A stretch of 64,000 bases of DNA from Ketobacter sp964016105 (GCA_964016105.1 CAXHEX010000002.1:186001-250000), one strand, 5' to 3'; positions 26,659 to 36,418 are shown, numbered from the stretch's first letter. Notes: generated by a model from the letters alone, not told the origin. Numbers and translations: made by a program.

Positions 26659-28566
26659 GTGACCAGTATGAGTTATAAGACCGAATATACCCAATCCATC
26701 GAGCACCCCGAACAGTTTTGGGCCGAGAAAGCCAAAGCCCTGGATTGGTTCAAGGCACCAGAAAAGATTCTGAGTAAAGACGAAAATGGCATAGACCGCT
26801 GGTTTGCCGACGGTGAATTAAACACCTGCCATCTCGCGTTGGATTTTCATGTGGCCAACGGCCGCGGCGATCAGGTGGCCATCTACTACGACTCCCCTGT
26901 TACTGAATCAAAAGCGGCCATCACCTATAGTCAGCTGCGGCAGCAGGTAGCAAAATTTGCGGGAGTACTGAAAAAGCAGGGAGTAGAAAAAGGTGACCGG
27001 GTTTTAATCTATATGCCCATGATACCGGAAGCTGCCGTGGCCATGCTGGCCACCGCCCGCTTAGGTGCCATTCACTCCGTGGTGTTCGGTGGCTTTGCAC
27101 CCCATGAGCTGGCTATTCGTATCGAAGATGCTGAGCCTAAAGTGGTAGTGTCCGCGTCCTGCGGCATCGAAGTTTCCCGGGTCATTCCCTACAAGCCGCT
27201 TTTGGATGAGGCCATTGAGTCTGCCAGCTATAAGCCCCAGCATACCGTGGTTTATCAACGGCCCCAAGTCATAGCAGATATGCAACCGGGAAGAGACCTT
27301 GATTGGGCAACAGAAATGGCTTCTGCAGAAGAAACACCTTGCACGCCTGTGTGCGGCACTGATCCTCTGTATATTTTGTACACGTCAGGAACTACGGGCC
27401 GACCCAAAGGAGTGGTTCGGGATAATGGCGGCCACGCGGTTGCCATGCGCTACAGCATGAAAGCTATTTACGATATGAACCCAGGTGAAGTATTTTGGGC
27501 CGCGTCAGACGTGGGCTGGGTTGTGGGTCACTCCTATATTGTTTACGCTCCACTGATCAGCGGGCTATCCACGGTACTATATGAAGGTAAGCCAGTAAAA
27601 ACCCCAGACGCCGGCGCCTTTTGGCGGGTGGTCGATGAATATCGGGTGAAGGCATTATTTTCCGCGCCAACTGCGTTTCGCGCCATTCGTAAAGAAGACC
27701 CGGATTCCAAGCTACTGGGAAAATACGATTTAAGTTGTTTGGAAACCGTATTTCTAGCTGGCGAACGACTGGACCCCCCAACTTACCATTGGCTCAAAGA
27801 AACACTGAAAGTGCCCGTGGTGGATCATTGGTGGCAGACAGAAACTGGCTGGGCCATCTGCGGCAATCTGATGGGAGTGGAACCCAAAGAACCCAAAGCG
27901 GGTTCCGCCACGGTGCCCTCCCCGGGATTTGATGTGCAAATTCTGGATGACGCGGGCGAACCGGTTCCCGCGGGCGTTCAAGGTAGTGTGGCAGTTAAGT
28001 TACCTCTACCACCCAGCTGCTTACCCACCATTTGGGGCAACCACCCCCGGTTTCACGACGGCTATCTTCGTACTTTTCCTGGTTATTACGTGTCCGGCGA
28101 TGGCGGCTACAAAGACGAAGACGGCTATGTATTTATCATGGGTAGAACCGACGACGTTATCAATGTGGCCGGTCACCGCCTATCCACAGGAGAGATGGAA
28201 GAAGTGCTGGCGGATCATCCGGCGGTAGCCGAGTGCGCCGTCATTGGGGTTTACTGCGAGCTTAAAGGTCAAAAACCTTTGGGCCTGATCCTGTTAAAAG
28301 ACGGTGTAGAAATCGACTCCGAAACACTACAAGCGGAAGTGGTAGCCAGCGTGCGTAAAGAGATCGGCGCTGTGGCAAGCTTTAAAGACGCCATCGTCGT
28401 ACAGCGACTACCGAAAACACGATCAGGGAAAATCTTACGCAAGCTGTTGCGGCAAATTGCCAATGCTGAGGATTACAGTATCCCATCTACTATCGATGAT
28501 CCCGCCAGCATTGATGAGATTGCCGCCGTTTTCGCGAGCAAAGGGCTGATTCACAAAACAATGTAG
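26659..28566 (+). CDS. prpE: Propionyl-CoA synthetase (AMP-forming)
   Basis: This 635-residue ANL-superfamily ligase converts propionate to propionyl-CoA via propionyl-AMP. Motifs visible are ILYTSGTTGRPKG (ATP loop), a WWQTETGW substrate segment, SGDGGYKDEDGY and the catalytic lysine in TRSGKILRK near the C-terminus. The FPGYYVSGDGGY pattern and LPLPPSCLPTIWGN favour PrpE over acetyl-CoA synthetase. The start is probably GTG at 26659, with AAGGA seven bases upstream; an ATG three codons later is possible. It is a single gene, away from the 2-methylcitrate cluster. Propionyl-CoA links it to the ethylmalonyl-CoA genes at 38687-46182. Confidence 0.9.
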   Translation: MTSMSYKTEYTQSIEHPEQFWAEKAKALDWFKAPEKILSKDENGIDRWFADGELNTCHLALDFHVANGRGDQVAIYYDSPVTESKAAITYSQLRQQVAKFAGVLKKQGVEKGDRVLIYMPMIPEAAVAMLATARLGAIHSVVFGGFAPHELAIRIEDAEPKVVVSASCGIEVSRVIPYKPLLDEAIESASYKPQHTVVYQRPQVIADMQPGRDLDWATEMASAEETPCTPVCGTDPLYILYTSGTTGRPKGVVRDNGGHAVAMRYSMKAIYDMNPGEVFWAASDVGWVVGHSYIVYAPLISGLSTVLYEGKPVKTPDAGAFWRVVDEYRVKALFSAPTAFRAIRKEDPDSKLLGKYDLSCLETVFLAGERLDPPTYHWLKETLKVPVVDHWWQTETGWAICGNLMGVEPKEPKAGSATVPSPGFDVQILDDAGEPVPAGVQGSVAVKLPLPPSCLPTIWGNHPRFHDGYLRTFPGYYVSGDGGYKDEDGYVFIMGRTDDVINVAGHRLSTGEMEEVLADHPAVAECAVIGVYCELKGQKPLGLILLKDGVEIDSETLQAEVVASVRKEIGAVASFKDAIVVQRLPKTRSGKILRKLLRQIANAEDYSIPSTIDDPASIDEIAAVFASKGLIHKTM

Positions 28567-28585
28567 CGGGCACCATTGCTACCTA

Positions 28586-28621
28586 CAAAAAAAGCCCGCC
28601 TGTAAATCGCGGGCCTTTTTT
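28586..28621. terminator. Bidirectional terminator between prpE and the DUF2780 gene
   Basis: Stem AAGCCCGC/GCGGGCCTT (about 28592-28616) is flanked by A and T runs on both sides, so it can serve the convergent genes on both strands. Confidence 0.8.
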
Positions 28622-28638
28622 CTGCTCATTAGGAAATA

Positions 28639-29145
28639 CTATTCTTTAGTACCCCACAATCCCCCCAAGCTTGACAATAGATCCGGGGAGACGCCCTTGC
28701 CGCCTAAAAATTGCAAAAGAATAGGCGCAAATTGAGTGATCAAGTCGGGGCTCAGACCTAGAGAAGAAAATGCATTGGACACCCCTTCCATGGAAGATAT
28801 TTTACTTAGCATATTGGAACCCAGGCCCCCACCTGCACCCATCAACCCGCTCAATCCAGGCACTTTATTGGTGATCGCGCTAAATTGCTCTTCTGAAAGC
28901 TGACTTTTCGCCATGGATAGCAATGCGGCAGAACCACCCGCTGCTTGCTTTGGATTCACCCCAAGATCCGATGTTAACGACTGCACCAGTTGCTGGGTCT
29001 CACCGGAAACCAAACCACTATCAGTGGCAGCTTGTGTGGCTGCTTTGGTGGCAGTCTCTGTCATGCCTTTAAGATCAAATCCATAACTCTGACTGGCGCT
29101 AAGTGACAATACAGAAGCCACAAATATTGAATATACCCCACGCAT
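28639..29145 (-). CDS. DUF2780 family secreted protein
   Basis: This 168-residue protein has a signal peptide ending near YGF (about residue 23). The mature part is rich in Ser, Ala, Gly and Leu with short amphipathic helices. It matches DUF2780/VcgC-like proteins, which are found in Vibrio and related bacteria. It is a monocistron between prpE and the gamma-glutamylcyclotransferase-like gene. It shows no enzyme motif. It may be periplasmic; its function is unknown. Confidence 0.75.
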   Translation of the reverse strand: MRGVYSIFVASVLSLSASQSYGFDLKGMTETATKAATQAATDSGLVSGETQQLVQSLTSDLGVNPKQAAGGSAALLSMAKSQLSEEQFSAITNKVPGLSGLMGAGGGLGSNMLSKISSMEGVSNAFSSLGLSPDLITQFAPILLQFLGGKGVSPDLLSSLGGLWGTKE

Positions 29146-29331
29146 ATTTAACTCTCCATTATGTATACAAACCGAATACCCTGGATAGGGTGACAGGTAG
29201 AGAGTGGATTATGACAACAAAAACAGGATAGTCACAGCTTTTGCGAGTTTGGCACCTGAACCTGGGCGAGACAACATCACCAATCTAGTTGACTAGCAGG
29301 CTTAGGTTCCACAAGCCTAGATTCGACAAAC

Positions 29332-29727
29332 TTAGGTTCGATAGGTGAGCCTAACCTTACCCTTTTGACCCTGATACCACTGAATAGTCCAAGGCTCATT
29401 GGTCACCCTGGCGTAGGCCCAAGGCATCATTGTGTACACCCAACACACCAGTTGTTGGTTATGTTGGACGTTGACTCGAATTCGTTGATACAGCTCGCCT
29501 TCATATTGGTCAAGCAACGCTAACTCCGGCTGGGTTAAACCAAACAAGACTTGACCTGACACTTGGGAATTCTGTTCAGGCACGATGCCTGGAAAATCCG
29601 CTCGTTCCACCAAACCACACCGGTATCCGTCCAAGGTAGCGGGCTCACCGGATACCGCCCTGCCTATGATTTGCTTCACCCTTTCTGGAATCTGAAGCGT
29701 TCCGTAAACGAATAATCTGTGTTGCAT
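29332..29727 (-). CDS. Gamma-glutamylcyclotransferase family protein
   Basis: This 131-residue small beta-barrel protein has the family entry motif FVYGTL (residues 6-11) and the probable catalytic glutamate E76 in LLDQYEGELYQR. Relatives act on gamma-glutamyl amines or remain uncharacterised (YtfP-like). It starts one base past the mtnC stop, so it is probably the last gene of the methionine-salvage operon. A role in salvage is not established. Confidence 0.85.
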   Translation of the reverse strand: MQHRLFVYGTLQIPERVKQIIGRAVSGEPATLDGYRCGLVERADFPGIVPEQNSQVSGQVLFGLTQPELALLDQYEGELYQRIRVNVQHNQQLVCWVYTMMPWAYARVTNEPWTIQWYQGQKGKVRLTYRT

Positions 29728-29728
29728 A

Positions 29729-30418
29729 TCAACCCAGCGATTCCAAATCTATCTCAGAAAATGAAGTCACTACAGGGTGACGGCCAAAACCCTCAGCTAC
29801 CTGTAGCCGGTCCAGCGCTATGGTCACCAATCCAGCTTGTTGAGCCGCGTCCAACTCATCCACGACGTCAGACAGAAATAGAATCTCATTGGCGGGGTAG
29901 CTCAAGTGACTTTGGATGGTCTGGTAGGAAGCTGTTTCTTTTTTACCGCCAATACGAGTATCAAAATAACGATTAAACAAGGGAGTAAGATCACCCGCCA
30001 CGCTATACCCAAACAGTAATTTTTGTGCAGCTTCGGAACCAGAGGAATAGACACTCAAATCAATACCGGAAGCATGCCACTGTTTGAGTTTGTCAGCCAC
30101 TTCAGGATAGAGATGGCCTTTTAGGCTGCCATCTTCGTACCCATGTCGCCATATCATCCCCTGTAGGTTTTTTAAGGGAGTGGCTTTCACATCCTGCTCT
30201 ATCCATTGCAGAAGAATTTCAGTGACTCGCGTCAGCGTAGCATCGGGTTCTTTCGCCACTACGCGACAGGCTTCAATCTCACTGGCCACCTCCGCTTGAG
30301 CTTGGTGCTGCTCAAGAAAGTTAGCCATTCTCTGCTTCGCGTAGGGGAATAAAATATCAGCCACAAATGAAATGCTGGTGGTGGTACCTTCTATATCAGT
30401 AACAATGGCTTTGATCAT
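29729..30418 (-). CDS. mtnC: Acireductone synthase (enolase-phosphatase E1)
   Basis: This 229-residue HAD-family enzyme converts 2,3-diketo-5-methylthiopentyl-1-phosphate to acireductone in methionine salvage. The nucleophile motif reads DIEGTTTSI (D8, E10), typical of E1. The middle part has SVYSSGSEAAQKLLFGY and LSDVVDELDAA, conserved in MtnC. The start overlaps the mtnD stop (ATGA), so the genes are coupled. Confidence 0.95.
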   Translation of the reverse strand: MIKAIVTDIEGTTTSISFVADILFPYAKQRMANFLEQHQAQAEVASEIEACRVVAKEPDATLTRVTEILLQWIEQDVKATPLKNLQGMIWRHGYEDGSLKGHLYPEVADKLKQWHASGIDLSVYSSGSEAAQKLLFGYSVAGDLTPLFNRYFDTRIGGKKETASYQTIQSHLSYPANEILFLSDVVDELDAAQQAGLVTIALDRLQVAEGFGRHPVVTSFSEIDLESLG

Positions 30419-30969
30419 TTGGCTAGGGCTTCGTAACGGGGAAACTCATCTGCAACAGAATCACCGGTATAATTGGCAACCCATCCTTCCGCATTGGTAA
30501 ACAAACGGATAGCGGTAAAGTTTGGGCTAGCACCCATATCAAACCAATGGGGTGTATTGGCGGGAACGCTGATTAAATCGTCCTTGCAGCATTGTACCGC
30601 GTATACACCATCATCCAGATGCAAATAAAACAAACCATCCCCCTTCACAAAAAAACGCACTTCATCTTCAGAATGGGTGTGTTCATCGAGGAACTTGCTG
30701 CGCAGCTCATTTTTCTGGGGATGATCCGGACTCATATTGATGACATCGGAAGTTTGATAACCACCCTCAGACTTTAGCTTGGCAATTTGATCGGCATATG
30801 CGGCTAAAATGGATTCGTCACTGCAATCCGCATCAATGGGGTGTTGGGCCTGCCACTGCTCAAAGCGGATGCCTTTTGCACTTAAGATTTGCTTAATTTC
30901 GTCTAAGTCTTGTGTAACAACATCCGCCTGTTGGGCTGTTTTGTCACTGTATTTGTAGAGCGTGCTCAT
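30415..30969 (-). CDS. mtnD: Acireductone dioxygenase
   Basis: This 184-residue cupin enzyme oxidises acireductone to the 2-keto precursor of methionine plus formate. Metal ligands are H97, H99, E103 (DEHTHSEDE) and H141 (NTPHWFDMG). It lies between mtnB and mtnC in the order seen in Pseudomonas. The metal, iron or nickel, would decide the product; sequence alone does not tell. Confidence 0.95.
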   Translation of the reverse strand: MSTLYKYSDKTAQQADVVTQDLDEIKQILSAKGIRFEQWQAQHPIDADCSDESILAAYADQIAKLKSEGGYQTSDVINMSPDHPQKNELRSKFLDEHTHSEDEVRFFVKGDGLFYLHLDDGVYAVQCCKDDLISVPANTPHWFDMGASPNFTAIRLFTNAEGWVANYTGDSVADEFPRYEALAK

Positions 30970-30982
30970 GATCTATCCTCAA

Positions 30983-31630
30983 TTACTTTAGAAGCAGGCA
31001 ACTTTGGTATTCGCATTGCAATAAGAACTCCATTGCCTCACAGTGGCGTCGCGCTTCTTGAACATCACGACCCCAGCTGTAGACACCGTGACCCGCTAAA
31101 ATAAAAGCCGGTATATCGGGTCCAGATTGTAAGTAGGGCTCCACCTGCTGGGCAAGCACCAACATATTCTGGCTGTTAGCATACACCGGTACTTTCAATT
31201 CGTGTTCGTGGCTATTTACGCCAGAAAACGCTTTCTGCATTTCATAGTTTTTGAAACTGATTTCACCCTGCCATATGGCGCGGCTAAAAACCGTGGCAAT
31301 CACAGAATGGGTATGAATAACGTAATTGGCCTGTTCTATTTGGCCATAGATAAGCGTGTGCAGCAGCGTTTCTGCGGAGGGTGCTTGATCGCTGTTAAAC
31401 GGCTCCCCTTTGGTATCCACCATCATCAACTTTTCTGGGCTTAGTGAACCTTTTGAATTGCCTGACACTGTAATCATGATGCGGCTGGAATCCACCCTGG
31501 CAGATAGATTGCCGCTGGTGGCTGCACACCAACCGTTTTGGTCAACCCAGTGGCCGATATCGATGATATTTTTCTGGATCTGGTCCAGAGAGCTTGTGTC
31601 CGAATCCGCTGTATTGTGGTTATCCAGCAT
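30983..31630 (-). CDS. mtnB: Methylthioribulose-1-phosphate dehydratase
   Basis: This 215-residue class II aldolase-fold enzyme dehydrates methylthioribulose 1-phosphate. It has WCAATSGNLSARVD (substrate loop), THSVIATVFSR (zinc histidine) and GHGVYSWGRDVQEA (second zinc histidine). It is followed by mtnD after 13 bases. MtnA and the upstream nucleosidase are not in the window. Confidence 0.94.
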   Translation of the reverse strand: MLDNHNTADSDTSSLDQIQKNIIDIGHWVDQNGWCAATSGNLSARVDSSRIMITVSGNSKGSLSPEKLMMVDTKGEPFNSDQAPSAETLLHTLIYGQIEQANYVIHTHSVIATVFSRAIWQGEISFKNYEMQKAFSGVNSHEHELKVPVYANSQNMLVLAQQVEPYLQSGPDIPAFILAGHGVYSWGRDVQEARRHCEAMEFLLQCEYQSCLLLK

Positions 31631-31664
31631 AATACGCCTTGTAAATAATAATTGAGTCTAACGG

Positions 31665-32822
31665 TTAGCCGTTGGCAGCGGGCGTTTTAAGGGCCAGAGC
31701 AAGCAAGCCACCCAATGCGGCAACACCCGCTGCCAGAAAGTAAGCCATGGAACCACCCCAACTTTCAACCAAAATGCCCGACAGATAGGCTGCAATGGCA
31801 CCACCAGCCCCAAAGCTTAATGCGCTATACATCGCTTGCCCTTGACCAGCAGTACTGCTGCCAAAGTTCTTATGGACAATATGTATAGCCAAGGCGTGGA
31901 AAACACCGAAACTGGCCGCGTGGCCCAATTGGGCAATCACTATGATCCACCCATTGTCCGGGTAAGCACCGGTAACCCACCACCGGGCAGCTGTAATGGC
32001 AAAACATCCGCAAGCAATACTGCGCCAACTTAAATGACTGATTAATTGATGAACTATTAGGAAGATGAGGATTTCCGCGATAACGCCCAATGCCCATAGC
32101 CAACCAATGACACTCTTGCTGTAGCCGAAGTCCGCCAGATAAATGGTGAAGAACGTGTAGTAAGGCCCGAAACTGATCTGCATCAGAAAGCACACAAAAA
32201 AGAATAGAAGGGTTTGTGGTTTACGCGCCTCAAGCAGAAATAAGCGCAACCCTCCCTGAACTTTGCCGGGTGATTGAGCGGGCGAAGCCACAGCAAAGCT
32301 GGAAACCGCAATCATGCAATACAGGGAAAATACCAGCCAAGGTAGATGCTGAATGGGGAAATGCTCGAAGTACCAACCCAACCCCACCACTGCAGCCACG
32401 AACCCCACGGAGCCCCACAGCCGAATACGACTGTATCGGGTTACCTGGGACCCTAGATGCTGCAACGTCAGCACCTCAAACTGGGGCATGACCGCATTCC
32501 AAAAGAAACTGAATCCCGCCATCACCAGAGCCATACCCACAAAGCCGTGGTCAAAATACATCAACCCGAATATGAGCGCTGAGAGAATGGAACCCAGACG
32601 AATAATGGCCAGCCTTTTATGGGTGCGGTCCGCTATCCAGCCCCATACGTTGGGCGCTACCAGTTTGGTGGCCATTAAAATCGCCATGAGCGAGCCAATT
32701 TCCGTGAGGCCAAAGCCCCGCTCGCGCAGATACAGGCCCCAAAATGGCAGCAATGCGCCCAGGCAGGCGAAATAGAATAGATAAAATGATGACAAGCGCC
32801 AGTAGGGCAACGGCTGTGGCAT
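31665..32822 (-). CDS. MFS transporter, HcaT/3-phenylpropionate permease-like
   Basis: This 385-residue protein has about twelve hydrophobic segments. It opens YWRLSSFYLFYFACLGALLPFWGLYL, as in the MFS_1-like/HcaT group, and carries RLWGSVGF between helices 4 and 5. It sits between aroC and mtnB, in the same place as in Pseudomonas. Substrate is unknown, although the constant linkage to methionine salvage hints at a nucleoside or methylthio compound. That is inference. Confidence 0.85.
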   Translation of the reverse strand: MPQPLPYWRLSSFYLFYFACLGALLPFWGLYLRERGFGLTEIGSLMAILMATKLVAPNVWGWIADRTHKRLAIIRLGSILSALIFGLMYFDHGFVGMALVMAGFSFFWNAVMPQFEVLTLQHLGSQVTRYSRIRLWGSVGFVAAVVGLGWYFEHFPIQHLPWLVFSLYCMIAVSSFAVASPAQSPGKVQGGLRLFLLEARKPQTLLFFFVCFLMQISFGPYYTFFTIYLADFGYSKSVIGWLWALGVIAEILIFLIVHQLISHLSWRSIACGCFAITAARWWVTGAYPDNGWIIVIAQLGHAASFGVFHALAIHIVHKNFGSSTAGQGQAMYSALSFGAGGAIAAYLSGILVESWGGSMAYFLAAGVAALGGLLALALKTPAANG

Positions 32823-32843
32823 GCTAGGCGTAACGACCGCTAG

Positions 32844-33950
32844 TTACCGCTGGGGCGCTGTCCCTGGCACCACGGGGGTTTCAGACTGCACATCGGCGTT
32901 CTGTCCGCGGTGTCGTAACACATGGTCCATTAACACCATGGCCACCATGGCCTCTGCTATGGGGGTGGCTCGCACTCCTACACAGGGATCATGACGTCCG
33001 GTGGTCACCACTTCTGTGGGGTTACCTTTTATATCGATGGATTTGCCAGGGATTCTCAAGCTGGAAGTGGGTTTCAAAGCAATATGCGCCACAATGTCCT
33101 GGCCCGTTGAGATTCCCCCCAAAATACCGCCAGCATTATTGGATAGAAAACCTTCCGGGGTGATTTCGTCTCTATGCTGCTCGCCCCGCTGCTCCACACA
33201 ATCAAAACCGGCGCCAATCTCCACGCCTTTTACCGCGTTGATGCTCATAAGAGCATGGGCCAATTCTGCATCCAGGCGATCAAATATGGGCTCGCCCAAA
33301 CCGGGCATCATGCCCGAGGCCACCACAGTCAAACGAGCACCAATGGAACTGCCGTCTCTTCGCAACTGGTCGATCAAGGCTTCCATCTGGGGAACCACTT
33401 CTTTGTCAGGACAGAAAAACGGGTTGGTTTCCACCACATCCCAATCAAATTTCTCAGCCTTAATATGACCTATCTGACTGACGTAGCCCCGCACTTCAAT
33501 ACCAAAGCGGGCGCGCAGATATTTTTTTGCAACCGCTCCCGCAGCCACCCGCATGGCGGTTTCCCTGGCGGATGAGCGGCCGCCTCCTCGATAATCCCGC
33601 AGGCCATATTTTAACTGGTAGGGATAATCCGCGTGGGCAGGCCGAAACGTGTCTTTAATATCGGAATAATCTTTGGACTTTTGGTCTTTATTCTTGATCA
33701 GTAGCCCAATGGCGGTTCCGGTGGTCTTGCCTTCGAATACGCCGGACAGGATCTGCACTTCATCGTCTTCGCGCCGTTGGGTACTGTACTTTGAGGTGCC
33801 CGGCTTGCGGCGATCCAGATCCAACTGCAAATCCGCTTCAGAAAGCTCAACCCCAGGAGGACAGCCGTCAATAATGCAACCCAACGCAATGCCATGGCTT
33901 TCGCCGAAGGTAGTAACTGTGAACAGTTTTCCAAAGGTATTACCGGACAT
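32844..33950 (-). CDS. aroC: Chorismate synthase
   Basis: This 368-residue FMN-dependent enzyme makes chorismate from EPSP, the final step of the shikimate pathway. It begins SGNTFGKLFTVTTFGESHG, the family signature, and has GGGRSSARETAMRVAAG and RHDPCVGVRATPIAEAM. The length is normal. It lies 44 bases after prmB and 21 bases before the MFS gene. Confidence 0.97.
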   Translation of the reverse strand: MSGNTFGKLFTVTTFGESHGIALGCIIDGCPPGVELSEADLQLDLDRRKPGTSKYSTQRREDDEVQILSGVFEGKTTGTAIGLLIKNKDQKSKDYSDIKDTFRPAHADYPYQLKYGLRDYRGGGRSSARETAMRVAAGAVAKKYLRARFGIEVRGYVSQIGHIKAEKFDWDVVETNPFFCPDKEVVPQMEALIDQLRRDGSSIGARLTVVASGMMPGLGEPIFDRLDAELAHALMSINAVKGVEIGAGFDCVEQRGEQHRDEITPEGFLSNNAGGILGGISTGQDIVAHIALKPTSSLRIPGKSIDIKGNPTEVVTTGRHDPCVGVRATPIAEAMVAMVLMDHVLRHRGQNADVQSETPVVPGTAPQR

Positions 33951-33994
33951 ATATCTATCAATCTCTTATTATTTCAATAGCTTAGAAATGCTAA

Positions 33995-34945
33995 TTAAAG
34001 CACAAAATCTGCTTGATGATGATCGATCTGTTCCTTGGTGAGAACAAACACACCGTATCCACCGTGCTCAAACTCCAACCAGGTAAACCCCACGTTGGGA
34101 TAGGTCTCTTCAAGCGCGACCCAGGAATTACCCACTTCAATCACCGCGATACCACCGGGATTCAAATGCCGGGATAATTCAGGCAACATACGTTTCACCA
34201 CATCAAGCCCGTCGTTGCCCGCTTCCAGCCCCATGCGGGGCTCGTGATGAAATTCGTCCGCGAGATCGTCCATATCCTGCTTGTCGACGTAAGGTGGATT
34301 GGAAACGATAATGTCATAGGTACGGCCATCCAAGGCCTCAAACAGATCGGAATAGATCACGTTGACCTGACCATCAAAGCCCAGTTGCTGGACATTGGTT
34401 TCCGCCACATCCAGGGCATCTTCGCTAAGATCCGTACAATCCACCATGGCATCAGGGAAGTACTGGGCACAGGCAACACCAATACAGCCACTACCGGTGC
34501 ACATGTCCAGAATATTCTCAACCCGATCAGGATCAATCCAAGGTTCGAAATGCTGCTCAATGAGTTCAGCGATAGGAGAACGGGGAATCAGAACGCGCTG
34601 GTCCACTCGGAACGGAAGCCCGGCAAACCAGCCAATGCCGGTTAAATAGGCTGTGGGAATGCGTTCCACTACCCGGCGTACCAACAGGTCACAAATAACC
34701 CTCTTTTCAGAGGTGAGTAGACGTGCGTCCTGAACCCGCCCATCAACATCCCACGGCAACTTAATGGCACTTAAGACCAAGGAAACGGCTTCGTCCCAGG
34801 GATCATCGAAGCCATGGCCCAGAACAATCTCGTGTTCGTTATAAAGACTCACAGCCCAACGCACGAAATCGCGAATGCTTTTAAGCTCTTGAATGGCTTC
34901 TTCGGTATTGATCAAATCTTGGCTAACTGGAGTTTGCACCGTCAT
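33995..34945 (-). CDS. prmB: Ribosomal protein L3 N5-glutamine methyltransferase
   Basis: This 316-residue SAM-dependent enzyme methylates a glutamine of ribosomal protein L3. The SAM motif LDMCTGSGCIGVA and the glutamine-binding NPPYVD are both visible. PrmB rather than release-factor PrmC is favoured by the N-terminal region and by the neighbouring aroC, the usual context. No close upstream gene is co-oriented except NhaD, 75 bases away. Confidence 0.94.
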   Translation of the reverse strand: MTVQTPVSQDLINTEEAIQELKSIRDFVRWAVSLYNEHEIVLGHGFDDPWDEAVSLVLSAIKLPWDVDGRVQDARLLTSEKRVICDLLVRRVVERIPTAYLTGIGWFAGLPFRVDQRVLIPRSPIAELIEQHFEPWIDPDRVENILDMCTGSGCIGVACAQYFPDAMVDCTDLSEDALDVAETNVQQLGFDGQVNVIYSDLFEALDGRTYDIIVSNPPYVDKQDMDDLADEFHHEPRMGLEAGNDGLDVVKRMLPELSRHLNPGGIAVIEVGNSWVALEETYPNVGFTWLEFEHGGYGVFVLTKEQIDHHQADFVL

Positions 34946-35020
34946 GACATGGCAACGCTCTGATTGAAAACGCTGGATTTTACATGTTTACGGTGCAAAT
35001 TGCTCCCAACAACCAAGTCT

Positions 35021-36418
35021 CTAGCCGTTAATGTATATGTGCACCACTATACTGGCAGCGTAACCAATGGCAATAACCGGTGTCCATTTCAGGTGACCGA
35101 AAAAGGTGTATTGCCCCCTAGCCTGCCCCATTAGGGCAACACCGGCGGCAGACCCGATGGACAGCAAGCTGCCACCTACCCCGGCGGTTAAGGTCACTAG
35201 CAGCCACTGCATATGAGACATATCAGGGTTCATGGTTAAAACCGCGAACATAACAGGAATGTTATCCACAATAGCGGACATGATGCCCACCAATACATTG
35301 GCGGTGGTGGGGCCAAGCTCGCCGTAAATAAAGCTGGAAGCCATACCCAGATAACCAATAAAGCCCAATCCGCCCACGGCTAGAATCACGCCATAGAAGA
35401 AAAATAAGGTATCCCATTCAGCGCGGGCAATCTTTGCGAAAACATCAAAGTTGTAGGGGTCTTCTTTTGAGCCTGGGGGGCTTTCAATTTCAGCATTCCA
35501 TACTTTGGACTTGCGGCGCAAATAGAAGCCATAAAATTTAAGATAGGCCAGCCCCGTCATCATACCGAATACCGGCGGTATATGGAGGAAGTTGTGGAAA
35601 CACACCGCCGTCACGATGGTGGCCAAAAACATGCCCACAATGGTCATACCACCGTACTTCATACTGCTGGCGGCCACGTGGGTTGAAGCGGGCTTACCAC
35701 TAGGCAATGCGAATTGCATGATAAAAGCAGGAATAATGTAGTTCACAACGGAAGGAATAAATAGGGCAAAGAATTCAGTAAATTCAACAACGCCCTTTTG
35801 CCACACCATCAAAGTGGTGATATCGCCAAAGGGGCTGAAGGCGCCACCGGCGTTGGCCCCCACCACAATGTTGATACAGGCAATTGCCACAAAACCGGGC
35901 TTACCCTCACCCACTGCCATCACCACAGCACACATGATTAATGCAGTGGTCAGGTTATCCGCAATGGGTGATATGAAGAAAGCCAAAATACCGGTGAGCC
36001 AGAATAAAGCCCGGTAGCTGAATCCTTTCGCCACCAGCCAGTTTCTAAGTGCATCAAATACACCTCGCTCCAGCATAGCGTTAATATAAGTCATGGCCAC
36101 TAACAGGAAGAAAAACAATTCCGCGTATTCCAGGAAATTGTGGCGTATGGCGGATTCCACGCTGTGGGGCATATCATGGCTGTTGTAGACCAGGGCAATC
36201 AACATCCAGATCAAGCCCGCCGCCAATAGTACCGGTTTCGACTTACGTAGATGGAGCTGTTCTTCTAAGATGACCAGCACGTAGGCTGCGGCGAAAATGG
36301 CGATGGCAACAAAACCAACCCAATGACTAGTAAGATCCAAAGTTGAGCCAGGATTTTCTGACGCCCACGCAAAAGCAGGCAGAACGAGGCTCACGATAGA
36401 GGCCAAGTACCACTTCAT
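35021..36418 (-). CDS. nhaD: NhaD-type Na+/H+ antiporter
   Basis: This 465-residue protein has about 12 membrane segments and a signal-like first helix. It belongs to the NhaD/ion-transporter superfamily, with SPIADNLTTALIMCAVVMAVG, a GANAGGAFSPFGD motif and a late repeat IVDNIPVMFAVL. The two N-T/D-rich half motifs are the ion-binding signature. NhaD exports sodium in alkaline saline water and is common in marine gammaproteobacteria, which supports the habitat suggested by the window. Confidence 0.93.
   Translation of the reverse strand: MKWYLASIVSLVLPAFAWASENPGSTLDLTSHWVGFVAIAIFAAAYVLVILEEQLHLRKSKPVLLAAGLIWMLIALVYNSHDMPHSVESAIRHNFLEYAELFFFLLVAMTYINAMLERGVFDALRNWLVAKGFSYRALFWLTGILAFFISPIADNLTTALIMCAVVMAVGEGKPGFVAIACINIVVGANAGGAFSPFGDITTLMVWQKGVVEFTEFFALFIPSVVNYIIPAFIMQFALPSGKPASTHVAASSMKYGGMTIVGMFLATIVTAVCFHNFLHIPPVFGMMTGLAYLKFYGFYLRRKSKVWNAEIESPPGSKEDPYNFDVFAKIARAEWDTLFFFYGVILAVGGLGFIGYLGMASSFIYGELGPTTANVLVGIMSAIVDNIPVMFAVLTMNPDMSHMQWLLVTLTAGVGGSLLSIGSAAGVALMGQARGQYTFFGHLKWTPVIAIGYAASIVVHIYING

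Noticed and set aside
29291..29345. Repeated CTTAGGTTC and a short AGGCTT/AAGCCT inverted repeat after the cyclotransferase-like gene
   Set aside because: Short, without a T run on the proper strand; too weak to call a terminator or mobile element.
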